NCBI GenBank assembly: GCA_007258455.2
Contig: VDFB02139324.1
Location: forward strand, 62,001 to 126,000
DNA length: 64,000 bases
Reading direction: 5' to 3'
DNA from: Sequoia sempervirens
Lineage: Eukaryota > Streptophyta > Pinopsida > Cupressales > Cupressaceae
Part shown: positions 32,694 through 43,012 of the stretch, one piece after another
Layout: each line of letters begins with the position of its first letter
How positions within the stretch are numbered: position 1 is the stretch's first letter
Program-made: the position numbers and the translations under genes
The notes under the pieces: model-generated
Seen by the model: the letters and a program-made list of their open reading frames with translations, nothing else
Databases searched by the model: none
What the model was told of the DNA's origin: nothing

Positions 32694-33467
32694 CTAACGA
32701 CAATCCTTCTTCATATGACCATATTTGTGGCAATAATTACACTAAATGTTCTTTTTCTTGGGGCTGCCCTGAGGTTGACCTGAGCCTTTCTGCTATGGAG
32801 GCTGACCTTTCCTTTTATTCTTAGCCTGAGACTTGGCTGCAAAAGCTTGCTCTGTAGAGGATGAAGAAGCACTACTACCAAACTGTTGTCTCCAACTATC
32901 CTACTGCAAAAGATTGGTACAAAGCTCCGGAAACTTCAAATCAACATTAGTTGATGTAATGTTGAGAGTTTCAACAAAGTGCTCATAAGACTTCGGTAGA
33001 CTTTTCAAAGTGATGACTACCATGTCTTCTCCCTCCATCTTCCGACCAATCACCTCCAACTGATCACGGATGTCCTAAATCTTTGTCAGATGCTCCTGTA
33101 AGGACATTCTCTCATCCATCATGATGGAGAACAACTGGTTCTTTAGAAAGAACGCACAGCTCTTGTTGGGGGTCTCAAGCAAGGTTTTCAAATGCTCCCA
33201 AATCTCAGCAGCTGATTTGCCAGACGGAACTTGTGGAAGCTGATCATCGGTAACAGACAGTTTAATGAGCATCACCACTTCACGATTTTGCTCATCAAAC
33301 TTTTCTTGGTCTTTACCCACCGTTGTGGGACAAGTAGCAATGCCTAGAACAATCTAATCAAGACACTGATATTCAAAAATAGTCATGATTCGCTGCTTCC
33401 AGGTATTATAGTTTCTGCCATTGAATCGCTGACTACCTTCCAACGTAATGTTGGTCAAAGATGCCAT
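32694..33467 (-). pseudogene. Copia gag with five TAG stops
   Basis: From the ATG at 33467 one single frame runs through a GSQRFNGRNYNTWKQRIM motif, the UBN2-type gag domain (VPSGKSAAEIWEHLKTLLET) and a CNYCHKYGHMKKDC zinc knuckle (32741-32700) to a TAG at 32694. Within it are five stops, every one TAG and each where glutamine is expected (after CLD, LTKI, LLQ, QPP and KNI). No frameshift is seen. This is the pattern of CAG-to-TAG deamination rather than random decay. Confidence 0.8.
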
Positions 33468-34347
33468 CTTTCACACTTTCCGAAGCACGAAAAACGAGAT
33501 ACACAAAAGAGGCTCAAAAAAATTGAATGCACGGAACCCAAGACATGAATTCCAATGTATTGAAAAACTAAGGCAATTTTAGGCACAAAATACGAGGCAA
33601 ACCCAGTTGCACAAATCCCAATGCATGGATTACGAGGCACCCAGAAAAATCTGATGAGAACCCAGAAATTTTCACAAAAAACCCAGAAAGAATTTGTTAT
33701 CAAAAAAAAAATCAGCTTGAAAACAGAGGGTTTATTTGAAACCCTAGCTGCCAAATGTAGGTCGTGTGTTTTTCTTTGTAGAAAACTTGTTTTATCAAAA
33801 ATGCCCAGAAAACACCTAAAAACCGTGCCTAGATTCTGCCCAGAAAATGAAAATTAATCATGCCAGAAGGGTTAAAAACGCGCCAGAAAAACGACAGAAA
33901 ATCACACCCAATAGAATAGAGGTCGCACGCCAAGCAGGAGCCGAGAAAAAACATGTCTAAAAAGATGAAAAATCGAGGCCAAAAATGGTTAAAAATTGTG
34001 CCAAAAATCTGCAAAGAAGGAACGTAGCCAGAACTACCCATGATTTTGCAAAAAGAGACGCAATAACAAACGCACGATTTCAAAGACAACCAAAAGCACC
34101 TAGTCATGCATGCGGAAGAAGGAACAAACAGCCTTAAAAAAACACGATTCTAGAACCCACAAAATTTAGGAGACAAATTTCAGAAGGTCGCGACTTTCCT
34201 TTACAGAAGCAGACGCAATTTCTGAAAGGAGGATGTTGAGGTTTTTTCAAGAGCAAGATTGATGATTTTTATTGCACAAGGCGACGTGCAAAACAAACAG
34301 AAAAATCAATGCTCAAAAAAAAGAATTTTTTCCCGCTGACCAAGCCC

Positions 34348-34359
34348 GCTCTGATACCA
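34348..34359 (-). promoter_or_regulatory. Copia primer-binding site (initiator tRNA-Met)
   Basis: Minus strand reads TGGTATCAGAGC, the canonical plant Copia PBS complementary to the 3' end of initiator methionine tRNA. It sets the orientation of the truncated Copia element. Confidence 0.85.
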
Positions 34360-34664
34360 TATTACAGGAAAGATGGTAAAAAATTTGATATTATTTACAA
34401 GCAAGAATGCTTCATATAGATTTTACAAAGTTCCAAAATTAGCAAGTTTCTAAAAAGAAACTGAAGATCGAAGAAATGATCTAAACTACACAATTACAAT
34501 AAAATACATAATTGACCATTAAATAAATAATATAAATATAATTTTAATAAAGACAATGTCAAAGAGACTTCAATAGAGAACTGAAAACAATCATAGTTTG
34601 TAGTTCATGAAGAATTTGTTCTTTTCACATAAAGATATAATCCATAAAAGATGCAGATACTAAC

Positions 34665-34702
34665 CCAACTGTGTGTTTCATCCATTCCCCATCTTCTCTT
34701 TT
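34665..34702 (-). CDS. SDH1: SDH1 penultimate exon (38 bp)
   Basis: A micro-exon encoding [13 protein letters not shown], bordered by an acceptor (TGCAG) and the donor GTTAGT. It follows the exon ending AREDFT, exactly as in the conserved [10 protein letters not shown] block of SDH1, and leaves two bases (GG) to be completed by the distant last exon. At 38 bp it sits just before an 11.4-kb intron, a demanding splicing arrangement. Confidence 0.93.
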
Positions 34703-34809
34703 CTGCACACAAACCACCAACAGAATATCACATCAGTCACTGATGCACAAGAACAGAAAGTAGAGCAAAATGTTGCAAAAAAAACATAAGAATCTAAAGA
34801 GTTTCTTAC

Positions 34810-34930
34810 TGTAAAGTCTTCACGAGCATGTGCTCCTCTGCTTTCCTTTCTAGCCTCTGCTGAGTGCATGGTGATGCAGGCATTGATTAGAAGGTTTTCT
34901 AGTTCAATTGTTTCTATCAAATCTGAATTC
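34810..34930 (-). CDS. SDH1: SDH1 exon: [20 protein letters not shown]
   Basis: 121 bp. Acceptor CTCCTTGCAG, donor ACA|GTAAGA. Encodes [19 protein letters not shown], then [21 protein letters not shown], among the most conserved parts of the C-terminal domain; the [10 protein letters not shown] stretch contains residues of the flavoprotein's C-terminal region that is conserved from bacteria to plants. The first base completes the W codon of the previous exon. Confidence 0.95.
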
Positions 34931-35091
34931 CTGCAAGGAGATCAACATGAAAAGGTAATGGTTTCAGTGCAATCAAGTGATTCAGGATATTCCTTCAAGA
35001 ATACAATAGCTGTACTACCAAGAACACATTTTATTCACTCAACAACAAAACACCTTCCACACATTCTTTATTGAATCATCAATCATCTTAC

Positions 35092-35161
35092 CATATCAGA
35101 CTCCTGTCTTTTATCTTGACATCTTCAAAACTCTTCCATGTTTCGTTAATTAGCTTACACC
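35092..35161 (-). CDS. SDH1: SDH1 exon: CKLINETWKSF..DRSLIW
   Basis: 70 bp, acceptor TTTATTAG, donor ATG|GTAAGA. Encodes CKLINETWKSFEDVKIKDRS and LIW (last base in the next exon), matching the variable-then-conserved segment after the TLEEG block of SDH1. It lies 161 bp from the next exon but 12.4 kb from the previous one. Confidence 0.93.
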
Positions 35162-36589
35162 CTAATAAAGCATTGAAGCTCCAGTAAGTTTACAAACAAC
35201 ACATAATATACACATACATAGAAGCAATTTATTGTACCTAAAAGATGTAAATAGAACTCATACAAACTTGAGGCATCTGAATATGGCCAAACTTGGAATA
35301 AAATGTTCTAAATTAAAGAAAATGATTAAAACGCCTTTTGCATGTAACTGCAGATGACTGCATAAGATGCAAGAGATTTTTTAAATATGTATTGAAAAAC
35401 ATGAGATTCTTCATTTTTTGCAACTAAAAAAATTAGACAAATGTTGTGATTCAAAAATAAAGATGTTACACATGTTGTAACTAACATGTACTGGATATTA
35501 ATTTAATCAAGAATATGAATCAGGCCAAGTGAGTCAAGAATGAAGTTATTTAAAAACTAACAGACAAAATGTCATGAGATACCAAAATAAGCAGACTGGT
35601 TCCAAGCAACAAAAGTCATCCCAAGAAACACATCTGAAATCTCCTCCTATTTATGTTGACAAATAAAGAGGCCCTATCCCAAATCTCTTTGTAGTTGTTA
35701 CACCCCATCTCTTAGTTACCGGGTTACTTTTACCTTGTGAGTAAATATGACAATAAATGTTAATCAGGACTTTGATATGTTAAAGTGAACAAAACACTGA
35801 ATATATATTATGATGATATTGCTTTTGAAGGAATGATTATGTTTCATATACTAGTGGAAATGCGATAAATAAATATGTATTGCAATATGAATGCTTTGAT
35901 GTTTTAAATGATTTATAATGCTAATGGATTTTATGTGAATGGCTAACTACCTATGTGGTGTACTAAGTTGAACGTAGGAACAGTTTCGAACCTCTGGAAG
36001 AGAGGGGGAGTATCACTTAAGAGAGGGGCTTGGTCTGGTAACCTTTAATTCAGGCTAACTGAGCATTCACACACTCATGGTCTAGGGTGGTCAAACTTAG
36101 TCAAGTTAGATTGGGATTTGGTAAGTAAACCCTTAGTCAAAGTCTTGGCTAATTGGAATATTTAGGCGATCGTCTTTTGATTTCTATGGATATTTCTTTG
36201 GATTGAATTATGTGATTGAATCTCTATATAGAGTGTATGTTCTTCGTGTCATTATATTTATATAATAATCGATATGTGAATATATTTAATGTATACATGT
36301 GTATATGTATATATATACGATAACCTATGCATATAGGCATATGCGCGTGTGCGTAGGTATGAGTAAGAATACTTATGAGTACACATACACGGGAAATCGA
36401 ATATGTGTATATAAATATACACTTAATGTATATGCCTATTGATGAAAATATGTATGTAAATTATGTTGATAGGAGATAGTAAAATGTGATACGATATATG
36501 AACATATATATATATGCATGTATGTTTCAAGTAAAACATATATAAGTATATATAAGTATATAGCAATAGTATATATCTCAACCGCCCTT

Positions 36590-36770
36590 GGTTTAGCCCC
36601 CGAACCCACCACAAATACGTGGTTCGGTTTGTGGCTGCTTCTTTTCATTTTCAGTTCGTGGGTCCTTCTGTGAAGGACCCACAGAGAACCCGGGTTGAAA
36701 ATGAAGAACCCTGGCCGAACCCGGGGAGAACCCAGAAGGACCCGGGAGGACCCACGCCGTCCAGCCTTAA
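36590..36770. repeat. Left subterminal GAACCC repeats of the hAT element
   Basis: About nine copies of GAACCC/GACCC(G) or reverse complements in 180 bp, including a GTGGGTCCTTC/GAAGGACCCAC hairpin near 36660-36680. Counterparts (CCCGAACCCGAACCC) lie at 39957-40015 near the right end. In characterised hAT elements such subterminal repeats are transposase-binding sites. Confidence 0.65.
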
Positions 36771-37032
36771 AAAAGGCAAAATATCAACTTAAAAACAAAA
36801 AACATAACCCTAAAAAGTGCCCAGATTGCCTTATATTGACTTGGCCGACCAAATGAGGCTCATTTTGCAAACTCAAAAGAGCAAAAACACCATTTTTTTG
36901 CCTCCAAGCTAAAATAGTTGATTTTTGCAGGTTTTCTCTTTTTTTTCGAAGGTGAGATTGTAAGAGCTACGAAGGAGTTCAACTGATAGAAACAAGAGAG
37001 GAATAGGTGCACTAAGAAGATCAAGCAATCAA

Positions 37033-37208
37033 AGGTGAGTGAATCTATCCTCTTTTTTTTAGTTTTCAATAATTTTTTTGAAGATTTTTCAAGTTTTTTT
37101 TTCTTTTTCTAGTAAGGTTTGAAATTTTTTAAGAACATTTTATGCAAAATAAGGGGTTATAATGCCCATTTTTTCTAAAAAAAATTACTTGTTTTTTATT
37201 TATTTTAG
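37033..37208 (+). other. Possible 5'-UTR intron of the hAT transposase
   Basis: A donor AAAG|GTGAGT near 37033 and an acceptor TTATTTTAG ending at 37209 bracket a T-rich segment just upstream of the start codon. An in-frame ATG at 37162 lies inside it, which is why the start at 37228 is preferred. Confidence 0.45.
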
Positions 37209-37227
37209 GTTCATATCTTCATACAAA

Positions 37228-39662
37228 ATGGCCGATAGTTCTACTTCAGTTGGAATGGGTGCAGAGAGTCAATTTAAATATGATCCAGGCTCACCTCTTT
37301 GGCGACATACGACAATGATTCAACAACTTCCCGGTGGTGGGGGTTATGTTTGGCGTTGCAGCCAATGTGGAACTACATATAGGAGCTCGTACTTTCGAGT
37401 GAAAGCCCATTTATGTGCTATTGGTAATCAAGGAATAAAACCTTGCCTTGGGCCAAATAAAAAAGGGTTGACAAAGGATCAAATAATGGGTTATATTAAA
37501 GAACAAGAGGATGCTGACAATGCATTCAAAACACCAAAGGCTACAGACCATCCTCTTATGAAGAAAGGTAAAAATAAAAGCAAAAGCTCGCAAAGACTTA
37601 GTGGCTTATCAGAACCGGCTGGCCCACATCCTTTCATGGAAATGGCACAATCTTCTGAAGGAGAAAATATGTCGGTGACACGAAAAAGAGGCCCATTGGA
37701 TAGAGCCTTCAAAAATGAAGCAAGGGAGTTGGCAGATGAGAGCATTGCACGTTGCATTTATGGCAATGGGCTTCCTTTCAACCTTGTTAGATCACCTTAT
37801 TGGCAGGAAATGGTGAAAGCCATTTCTAAGACAACTCCTGATTATGTTAGTCCTGGGTATGAAAAGGTGCGGACCACCTTATTGGCAAAGGAGAAATCTT
37901 CAGTAGAGGTAGCATTGAGAGTAATCAAGGATACATGGGTCGAAACAGGTGTGTCCATCATTTCTGATGGATGGAAGGATTGCAAAAATAGACCATTGAT
38001 CAATGTTATAGCAGTATCCCCTAAAGGGGTGATGTTTTTGAAGGCAGTTGATTGTGAAGGGAAAATAAAAGATGCAAGTTTTATTGCCAATATCCTCATA
38101 GAATCCATTGAAATGGTGGGGCCTGAAAACGTTGTCCAAGTCATAACGGATAATGCTAAAAACTGTAGGGCAGCCGGGGCTATAGTGGAGGCTAGATATG
38201 GTCACATTTTTTGGACACCATGTGCAGTCCACTCACTCAATTTGATAATGCAAAAGATTGGTACACAAATTGAGTGGGTCAAGCAAATCTACGCAGAGGG
38301 TGAGGAGATCCAAATGTTTGTGACTAATCATCATATGTCACAAGCCATCTTCAGGACCTTCTCCAAGTTGGAGTTGCTTAAGGTAATTTAAATCTGATTT
38401 TTTAATATAATTTTTTATTTTTTTATTTTAATTTTTCATTGCTGATTTGTGACATGCATTTTCTTACAATGTTAGGTTGCTGAAACTCGATTTGCATCTC
38501 ACACAATTGTCTTAAGACGACTTGTGAAGGTGCGACAAGCCTTGGGTTCTATGGTCATCAACAGTTTGTGGAGTGTATGGAGGCAATCAAGCACAGAAAG
38601 AGCCCAAAAAGTGAAAGCAATGATCTTAGATGATGAGTGGTGGGCTCGTGTGGAATATGTTTTAAATTTCACCGAGCCTATTATGAGCATGATTAGGTAT
38701 ACTGATACTGATCGCCCATGTTTGGGTGAAATTTATGATGGCATGGATTCTATGGTGGAGAAAATAAGAGCAATAATAGATGCCAAGGAACATGACCCAA
38801 CGGAATCATTTTTCAAAACTGTGCAAACTATTATTGTTGACCGTTGGAACAAGATGACCACCCCTTTACATCTCTTAGCATTTGCTTTGTCACCAAAGTA
38901 TTATAGCAAAGAGATACTTTCATTGCCGAGGAGGATGGCACCATATAGGGATTTAGAGGTTGCTGCTGGCTATAAGGCTGCATTTAGAAAGATATTTGTA
39001 GATGAAGAAATCCAAAGCATTGTCATGGGCGAGTTTAGCCAATTCATAGCTGCAAAAAATCATGATGTTTCTGCTCATCTAGACAGATATAGGAAAGATG
39101 CTGATGATTGGTGGTATCTACATGGTCAAGGCTCCATTTACTTGCAACCTCTTGCAATTAAAATACTCTCCCAAGTATGAATCTTTTTATTTATTTATTT
39201 TTTCGTTTTTCATTCGATGCTATTATGCTATATATTATGATTATTATCGGCAAGTAAAATTAAATACTAATAGTAATTACTAAATGTTGTGTGCATAATC
39301 AACAGGTTGCAAGTTCCTCTTCAGCTGAGCGGAATTGGAGTACATACTCCTTCATCCACTCGGTCAAGCGCAATCGTTTGGGTGCAAAAAAAGCAGAGGA
39401 TTTGGTCTATGTACACTCCAACCTTCGTCTCTTATCACATAAGAAACCTGAATACAATGAGGGTGTGTCAAAGAATTGGGATCTCACCCCTGAGTGTGCT
39501 GATTTAGATGCTACAATTGCACAACTTACCTTGGCTTCTATGGATGACAATGAGGCAACTAATGCACCTAGTGGGAGTGGCAATCCAATTGATGGTGCTT
39601 CAAATGAAATTGAAGTTATTGAACCAATTGAGGATGATGAGGATGATGAATTTGAAGAATAG
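37228..39662 (+). CDS. hAT transposase, three exons, 736 codons, intact
   Basis: Exons 37228-38382, 38476-39174, 39306-39662; introns start GTAATT and GTATGA and end TTAG and CAACAG. Start at MADSSTSVGMG. N-terminal BED-type zinc finger (C44, C47, H61 and C63 region, WRCSQCGTTYRSSYFRVKAH); a DUF659 domain with the putative catalytic Asp in SDGW (about D247) and DNAKN (about D308); the middle exon begins VAETRFASHTIVLRRL, typical of hAT; the last exon has the dimerisation signature SSSAERNWSTYSFIHSVKRN and ends in an acidic tail. No stop or frameshift, so it may be active or recently active. Confidence 0.88.
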
Positions 39663-39922
39663 TAATACTGAATTAAATATTGTCTTGATTGTAATTTGAA
39701 TTTTCAATGTGTAATGACATTTTAAGACTTGAGTATTTACTATTTACTTTTTTGCAAATTATGAATATGATTACAGATTATATGAGGTATTACCGTATGG
39801 CGTATTTCATTGTTTCAATATTCTATGGCATTATGGCATTATGATCATATGATTATAATTTTGAGCATGCTTATGAGTCTATGGCATTATCATTATGTTT
39901 ATAAATTTTAAAATTTATGTAA

Positions 39923-39948
39923 TATATATATATATATATATATATAGT
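39923..39948. repeat. (TA)n microsatellite inside the hAT
   Basis: A pure AT dinucleotide run between the transposase gene and the right subterminal repeats. A second run follows the right end at 40043-40060 and includes the presumed TSD. Confidence 0.85.
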
Positions 39949-40189
39949 ACAGCCGTACCCGAACCCGAACCCTAGGAAAAAAAAATTTGCCAACTTGCAA
40001 ACCCGAACCAACCAGATCTGAATCTTACCAACCGCAACTTAGATATATATATATATATATGTGGGTGAGTATATTTATATCAATTGACCATAGCGTGTGA
40101 TATGCTTCCTTAAGCACATTGTATTCATTATTGCAGATAGTTTTAACCTGGCATATGATATTAAATGCTGCTTATATATATTAAAAGAT

Positions 40190-40570
40190 AGCGCAATGAA
40201 ATAGCGCATAAACGAGGAAGTAATCCACGGTACAGATGCCACGCATTAAATGAAGCTGCACATGGTTTAGAGCGCATAAACATTTATATTGCTGTATAAA
40301 GCCAGCGCTGAAATGAGTAGCAAGATGTTTTGAAATGAACCTGCACGTTGCCTCTCACATAAATACATTGCTAAGTGAATACAAACCAGCAGCATTATAA
40401 TATGCAAGGCGCATGAGTAAAGGCAGTCAAAGGCAACGCAAAGTATAGGAAATAGAGTTTAAATGCAAATAAAAGAATGAGGCGCATACAACACTTATGG
40501 CGCAGCCTTTAGTGGAGTGCAAGCCAGCGCATAAAGTCTTTAGAGACCAAGTCAAAGCACGTATAGTGCT
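40190..40570. repeat. GCGCATAAA motif cluster in the solo LTR
   Basis: About nine occurrences of AGCGCATAAA, GGCGCATA or close variants at irregular spacing over 380 bp, in otherwise AT-rich non-coding DNA. Confidence 0.5.
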
Positions 40571-41754
40571 GCTGTGTAAACAGTTTAGAATATAATTAAT
40601 GCTGTTATGAATCCTGTAGAGTCGTAGACCATGTCAAAGCCGTGCCTATGAAGGTGGAGCCATATTTGGTAGAAATTGGAATGCAACAGAAGTCTTTGAA
40701 TTCGTATAAGCCTGCAAATAAGTGTTTAGACTCAGTCAAGTGCAAACTTGGCAGCATTTTGAAATGGAATACAAATTAGGAAACCTGTTTTGAGCTTGCT
40801 GTCCCAAATATCAAGTCAACTCAGCCATTTACATGGTGAGGACCGTCATGTGTTACAAACCTGTGAGTGAGTCGTTGCATGGGGATGAAAGGTGGCAGAA
40901 ATACTTACTTGTTTGTAGCCTTTGGTAAAGGTGCCCATTCTACCAAATGCATCACTTGTCAATCTGATTTTCTTAAGAGTTATTCTGCTGCAAATTTAGT
41001 GCAAAGTGAGTTGAGAGATTGTAAGGTTTGAGTTGTATAGCTGTTTTATATTTGTTTTGTTAAGGGATTTAGAGTGGAGATAATAGAGGAAATTCAGTAG
41101 ATTATAGCGGAAGCAGTAGATTATAGCAGAAGTTGCAAACAATCTTGAGGAGAAGATTATTCAGTTGGAATCTTTAAACAGGCATGCTGATTTCTACCTC
41201 TTTGTTATTATGTTGGAAAGATTGTTTATTTTATTGTCATGTTTGAAAAGAATATCTTTTATGTTTGTTGAGAAGCTTGTTATGCTTGCATGTTCTTGGT
41301 TATTACTTGCTTTGGTGGAACCTATCTATTAGGTTAATACAGTTATATACCCTATATGGGAATTTATATGATGGTGTTTCTATTTAGACCATACGTAGTT
41401 AGTCTATACTATACGTATGTAGAATGAAATGTGAAATGCGGAATATATTGATGTCTTAGGTAACTTGACTTTGTTAGCTTATAATGCTAGTTAAACCTTT
41501 GTAAATAATGAGGTTAGCAATACATCAGTAGTAATGGAATGATAGACATATTGTTGTTGATAGGAAGTGACCTCATGCAAACCATATTGATAATCTATAA
41601 TTGTTTGATCACTTGATCATTACTTTACTTTGATTGAAACCCTAGGTTGAGAATAACCTATTTGGATAGGTTGTTTACTTGATTGTTGATTTAAGCATAT
41701 AGGTTGAGTTTAACCTATACAATTGGATTGAGCATTTGATTGTTGATTTTATCT

Positions 41755-41972
41755 TTGATAGAAGTAGTTTATTGTTGAAGATTATATTTTTGATTGAGAT
41801 CATTTTTTGATGAGAATATACTTTTGATTAAAGTCATTTATTGTTGAAGTTATACTTTTGATTGAGGTCATTTATTGATGAAATTATACTTTTGATTGGA
41901 GTCGTTTATTGTTGAGATATACTCCTGAATGGAGACTTTTTTGTGGAGATTGTACTTTGAAATAGAGTCATT
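41755..41972. repeat. ~37-bp minisatellite in the solo LTR
   Basis: Five to six degenerate units of ACTTTTGATTGAGGTCATTT followed by ATTGTTGAAATTAT. Units decay towards the right. Non-coding. Confidence 0.7.
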
Positions 41973-42260
41973 TAACGTTATAACGTTATGTTCATCTTAC
42001 GTCAACACTATATGTATGTAGCATAAGACAGAGTGCTTTGGGATACTTGTAGCAATGTCATTTAGATATGAGTTAATGGGAAGGTTATTCCTAGGGTTAG
42101 GATAATCCACGAGAAAGGGGATGGCTTTCGAATAGAATACTAATGGTCAATACAAATCAAGCAATGGTAGTGGTGATTTAGAAGACCTCACTTGAAGTTA
42201 CTAGGTGATGAATCTTTGACCAAAGTAGTGTAGATAGCCACTATCTACACTGTCAGTTCA

Positions 42261-42572
42261 TTGTGTGATCCAGTATACATTCTAGGTAGTAGACATTATG
42301 GTAGCTCTAGACATTATGGGAAATCATATTTGAAGGATGAGGTTACCAAACCAATCTCTTCGTCAAAGGATAATTTGCTAGATGTGCGGGGGACCACAAT
42401 TAGTCCGTGGTTGGTGGAAAAGTGCTTGAGTGATGCTTCTCCTCATGCAATTGGCAGCCAAGATTTGGGAGGACATTCCAGACCATTGGTATTTCTAATC
42501 CAAGAATTGAAGATGTATGCGTCTGTATTGGGGACAACTAGAAGGTATGCACCAAGGAAAGGGGACATTTAA
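42261..42572 (+). other. Short open frame in LTR, unlikely gene
   Basis: 104 codons near the 3' end of the solo LTR, starting MCDPVYILGSRHYGSSRHYG. No domain recognised; it overlaps sequence expected to be U5-like. Listed because it is the only sizeable frame in this stretch. Confidence 0.15.
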
Positions 42573-43012
42573 AATGTATGCACCAATGTCGGGACATCTG
42601 TAATAGTTTGTAGTTCTAGTTCATGTAAGCTCTTAGAAGCTAAGTAATCATGTATCCATCTATATGGAAATTGTAAAAGTGAAATTTTATCATGAATATA
42701 TTTATGTAAAGATAAATCATACTTATCTTATTGGAATGATTCTTTGATTATGCAATGGAAAGTTTGGAAAAAGTTAAATTTCAAATGATGCATTTATTAT
42801 TGAATAGAAAAGAAAAATTTTATGGCTCATAATGCTAAAATAGCATAACTGTCCACTTGTGGGTAAAACTTAGTAAAATTACTAGGTAGAACAATGGGCA
42901 TGTTACAGTAGTTTTATAAAGATAAAACAAACCTCTAGAGCCACAAAATGATGCATCATTTAAATTTAGCACCTAGATTCTATGATAAAAAAATATTTGG
43001 GAATAAAGAGAC

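Larger units (their letters stand above)
32437..34552 (-). mobile_element. Truncated Copia element (leader and gag only)
   Basis: On the minus strand: a perfect initiator-Met PBS (34359-34348), a long leader with repeated CCCAGAAA words on the plus strand (34347-33468), then a complete but stop-ridden gag (33467-32694). Protease, integrase and RT are absent. GACAA precedes TGTTACAGG at 32437 and follows 34552, a possible TSD, but the right end is not a clean CA and the LTRs are not alike, so limits are tentative. It ends about 110 bp from an SDH1 exon. Confidence 0.55.
23263..34664 (-). other. 11.4-kb SDH1 intron
   Basis: Runs from donor GTTAGT at 34664 to acceptor CAG at 23263. Transposon-derived content identified: Copia gag fragment (32437-34552), non-autonomous hAT (29639-30535), SINE-like dimer (23705-24036), tandem duplication (26170-26512). 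The stretches 24040-26165, 26515-29150 and 30545-32430 are AT-rich with no recognisable gene or element ends. Confidence 0.85.
36577..40042 (+). mobile_element. hAT transposon, apparently complete (3,466 bp)
   Basis: Left end CTCAACCGCCCTTGG; right end reads CTAAGTTGCGGTTGG on the minus strand (9 of 15 positions shared, including CT-A, GC and TTGG). Flanks are GTATATAT and ATATATAT, a 7/8 match for an 8-bp hAT target duplication, though the TA-rich context weakens this. Both subterminal regions carry many CCGAACCC/GAACCCGG words. Inside is an uninterrupted three-exon transposase. Inserted into the solo LTR at 35696-42907. Confidence 0.75.
35696..42907 (+). mobile_element. Large solo LTR interrupted by a hAT transposon
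   Basis: Begins TGTTACACCCCATC and ends GGGCATGTTACA, the TGT-ACA-CCC style of ends frequent on plant Ty3/gypsy LTRs, and is flanked by the exact 5-bp duplication GTAGT (35691-35695; 42908-42912). Without the nested hAT and its TSD it is about 3.74 kb. It encodes no retroelement protein. The right half contains a GCGCATAAA motif cluster and a 37-bp minisatellite. A solo LTR is the simplest reading; an LTR-less or LARD-like element with lost internal region is the alternative. Orientation is a preference only. Confidence 0.7.

Noticed and set aside
42261..42572. A protein-coding gene of 104 codons
   Set aside because: It lies within LTR sequence, has no domain and no neighbours in sense; kept only as a low-confidence note.
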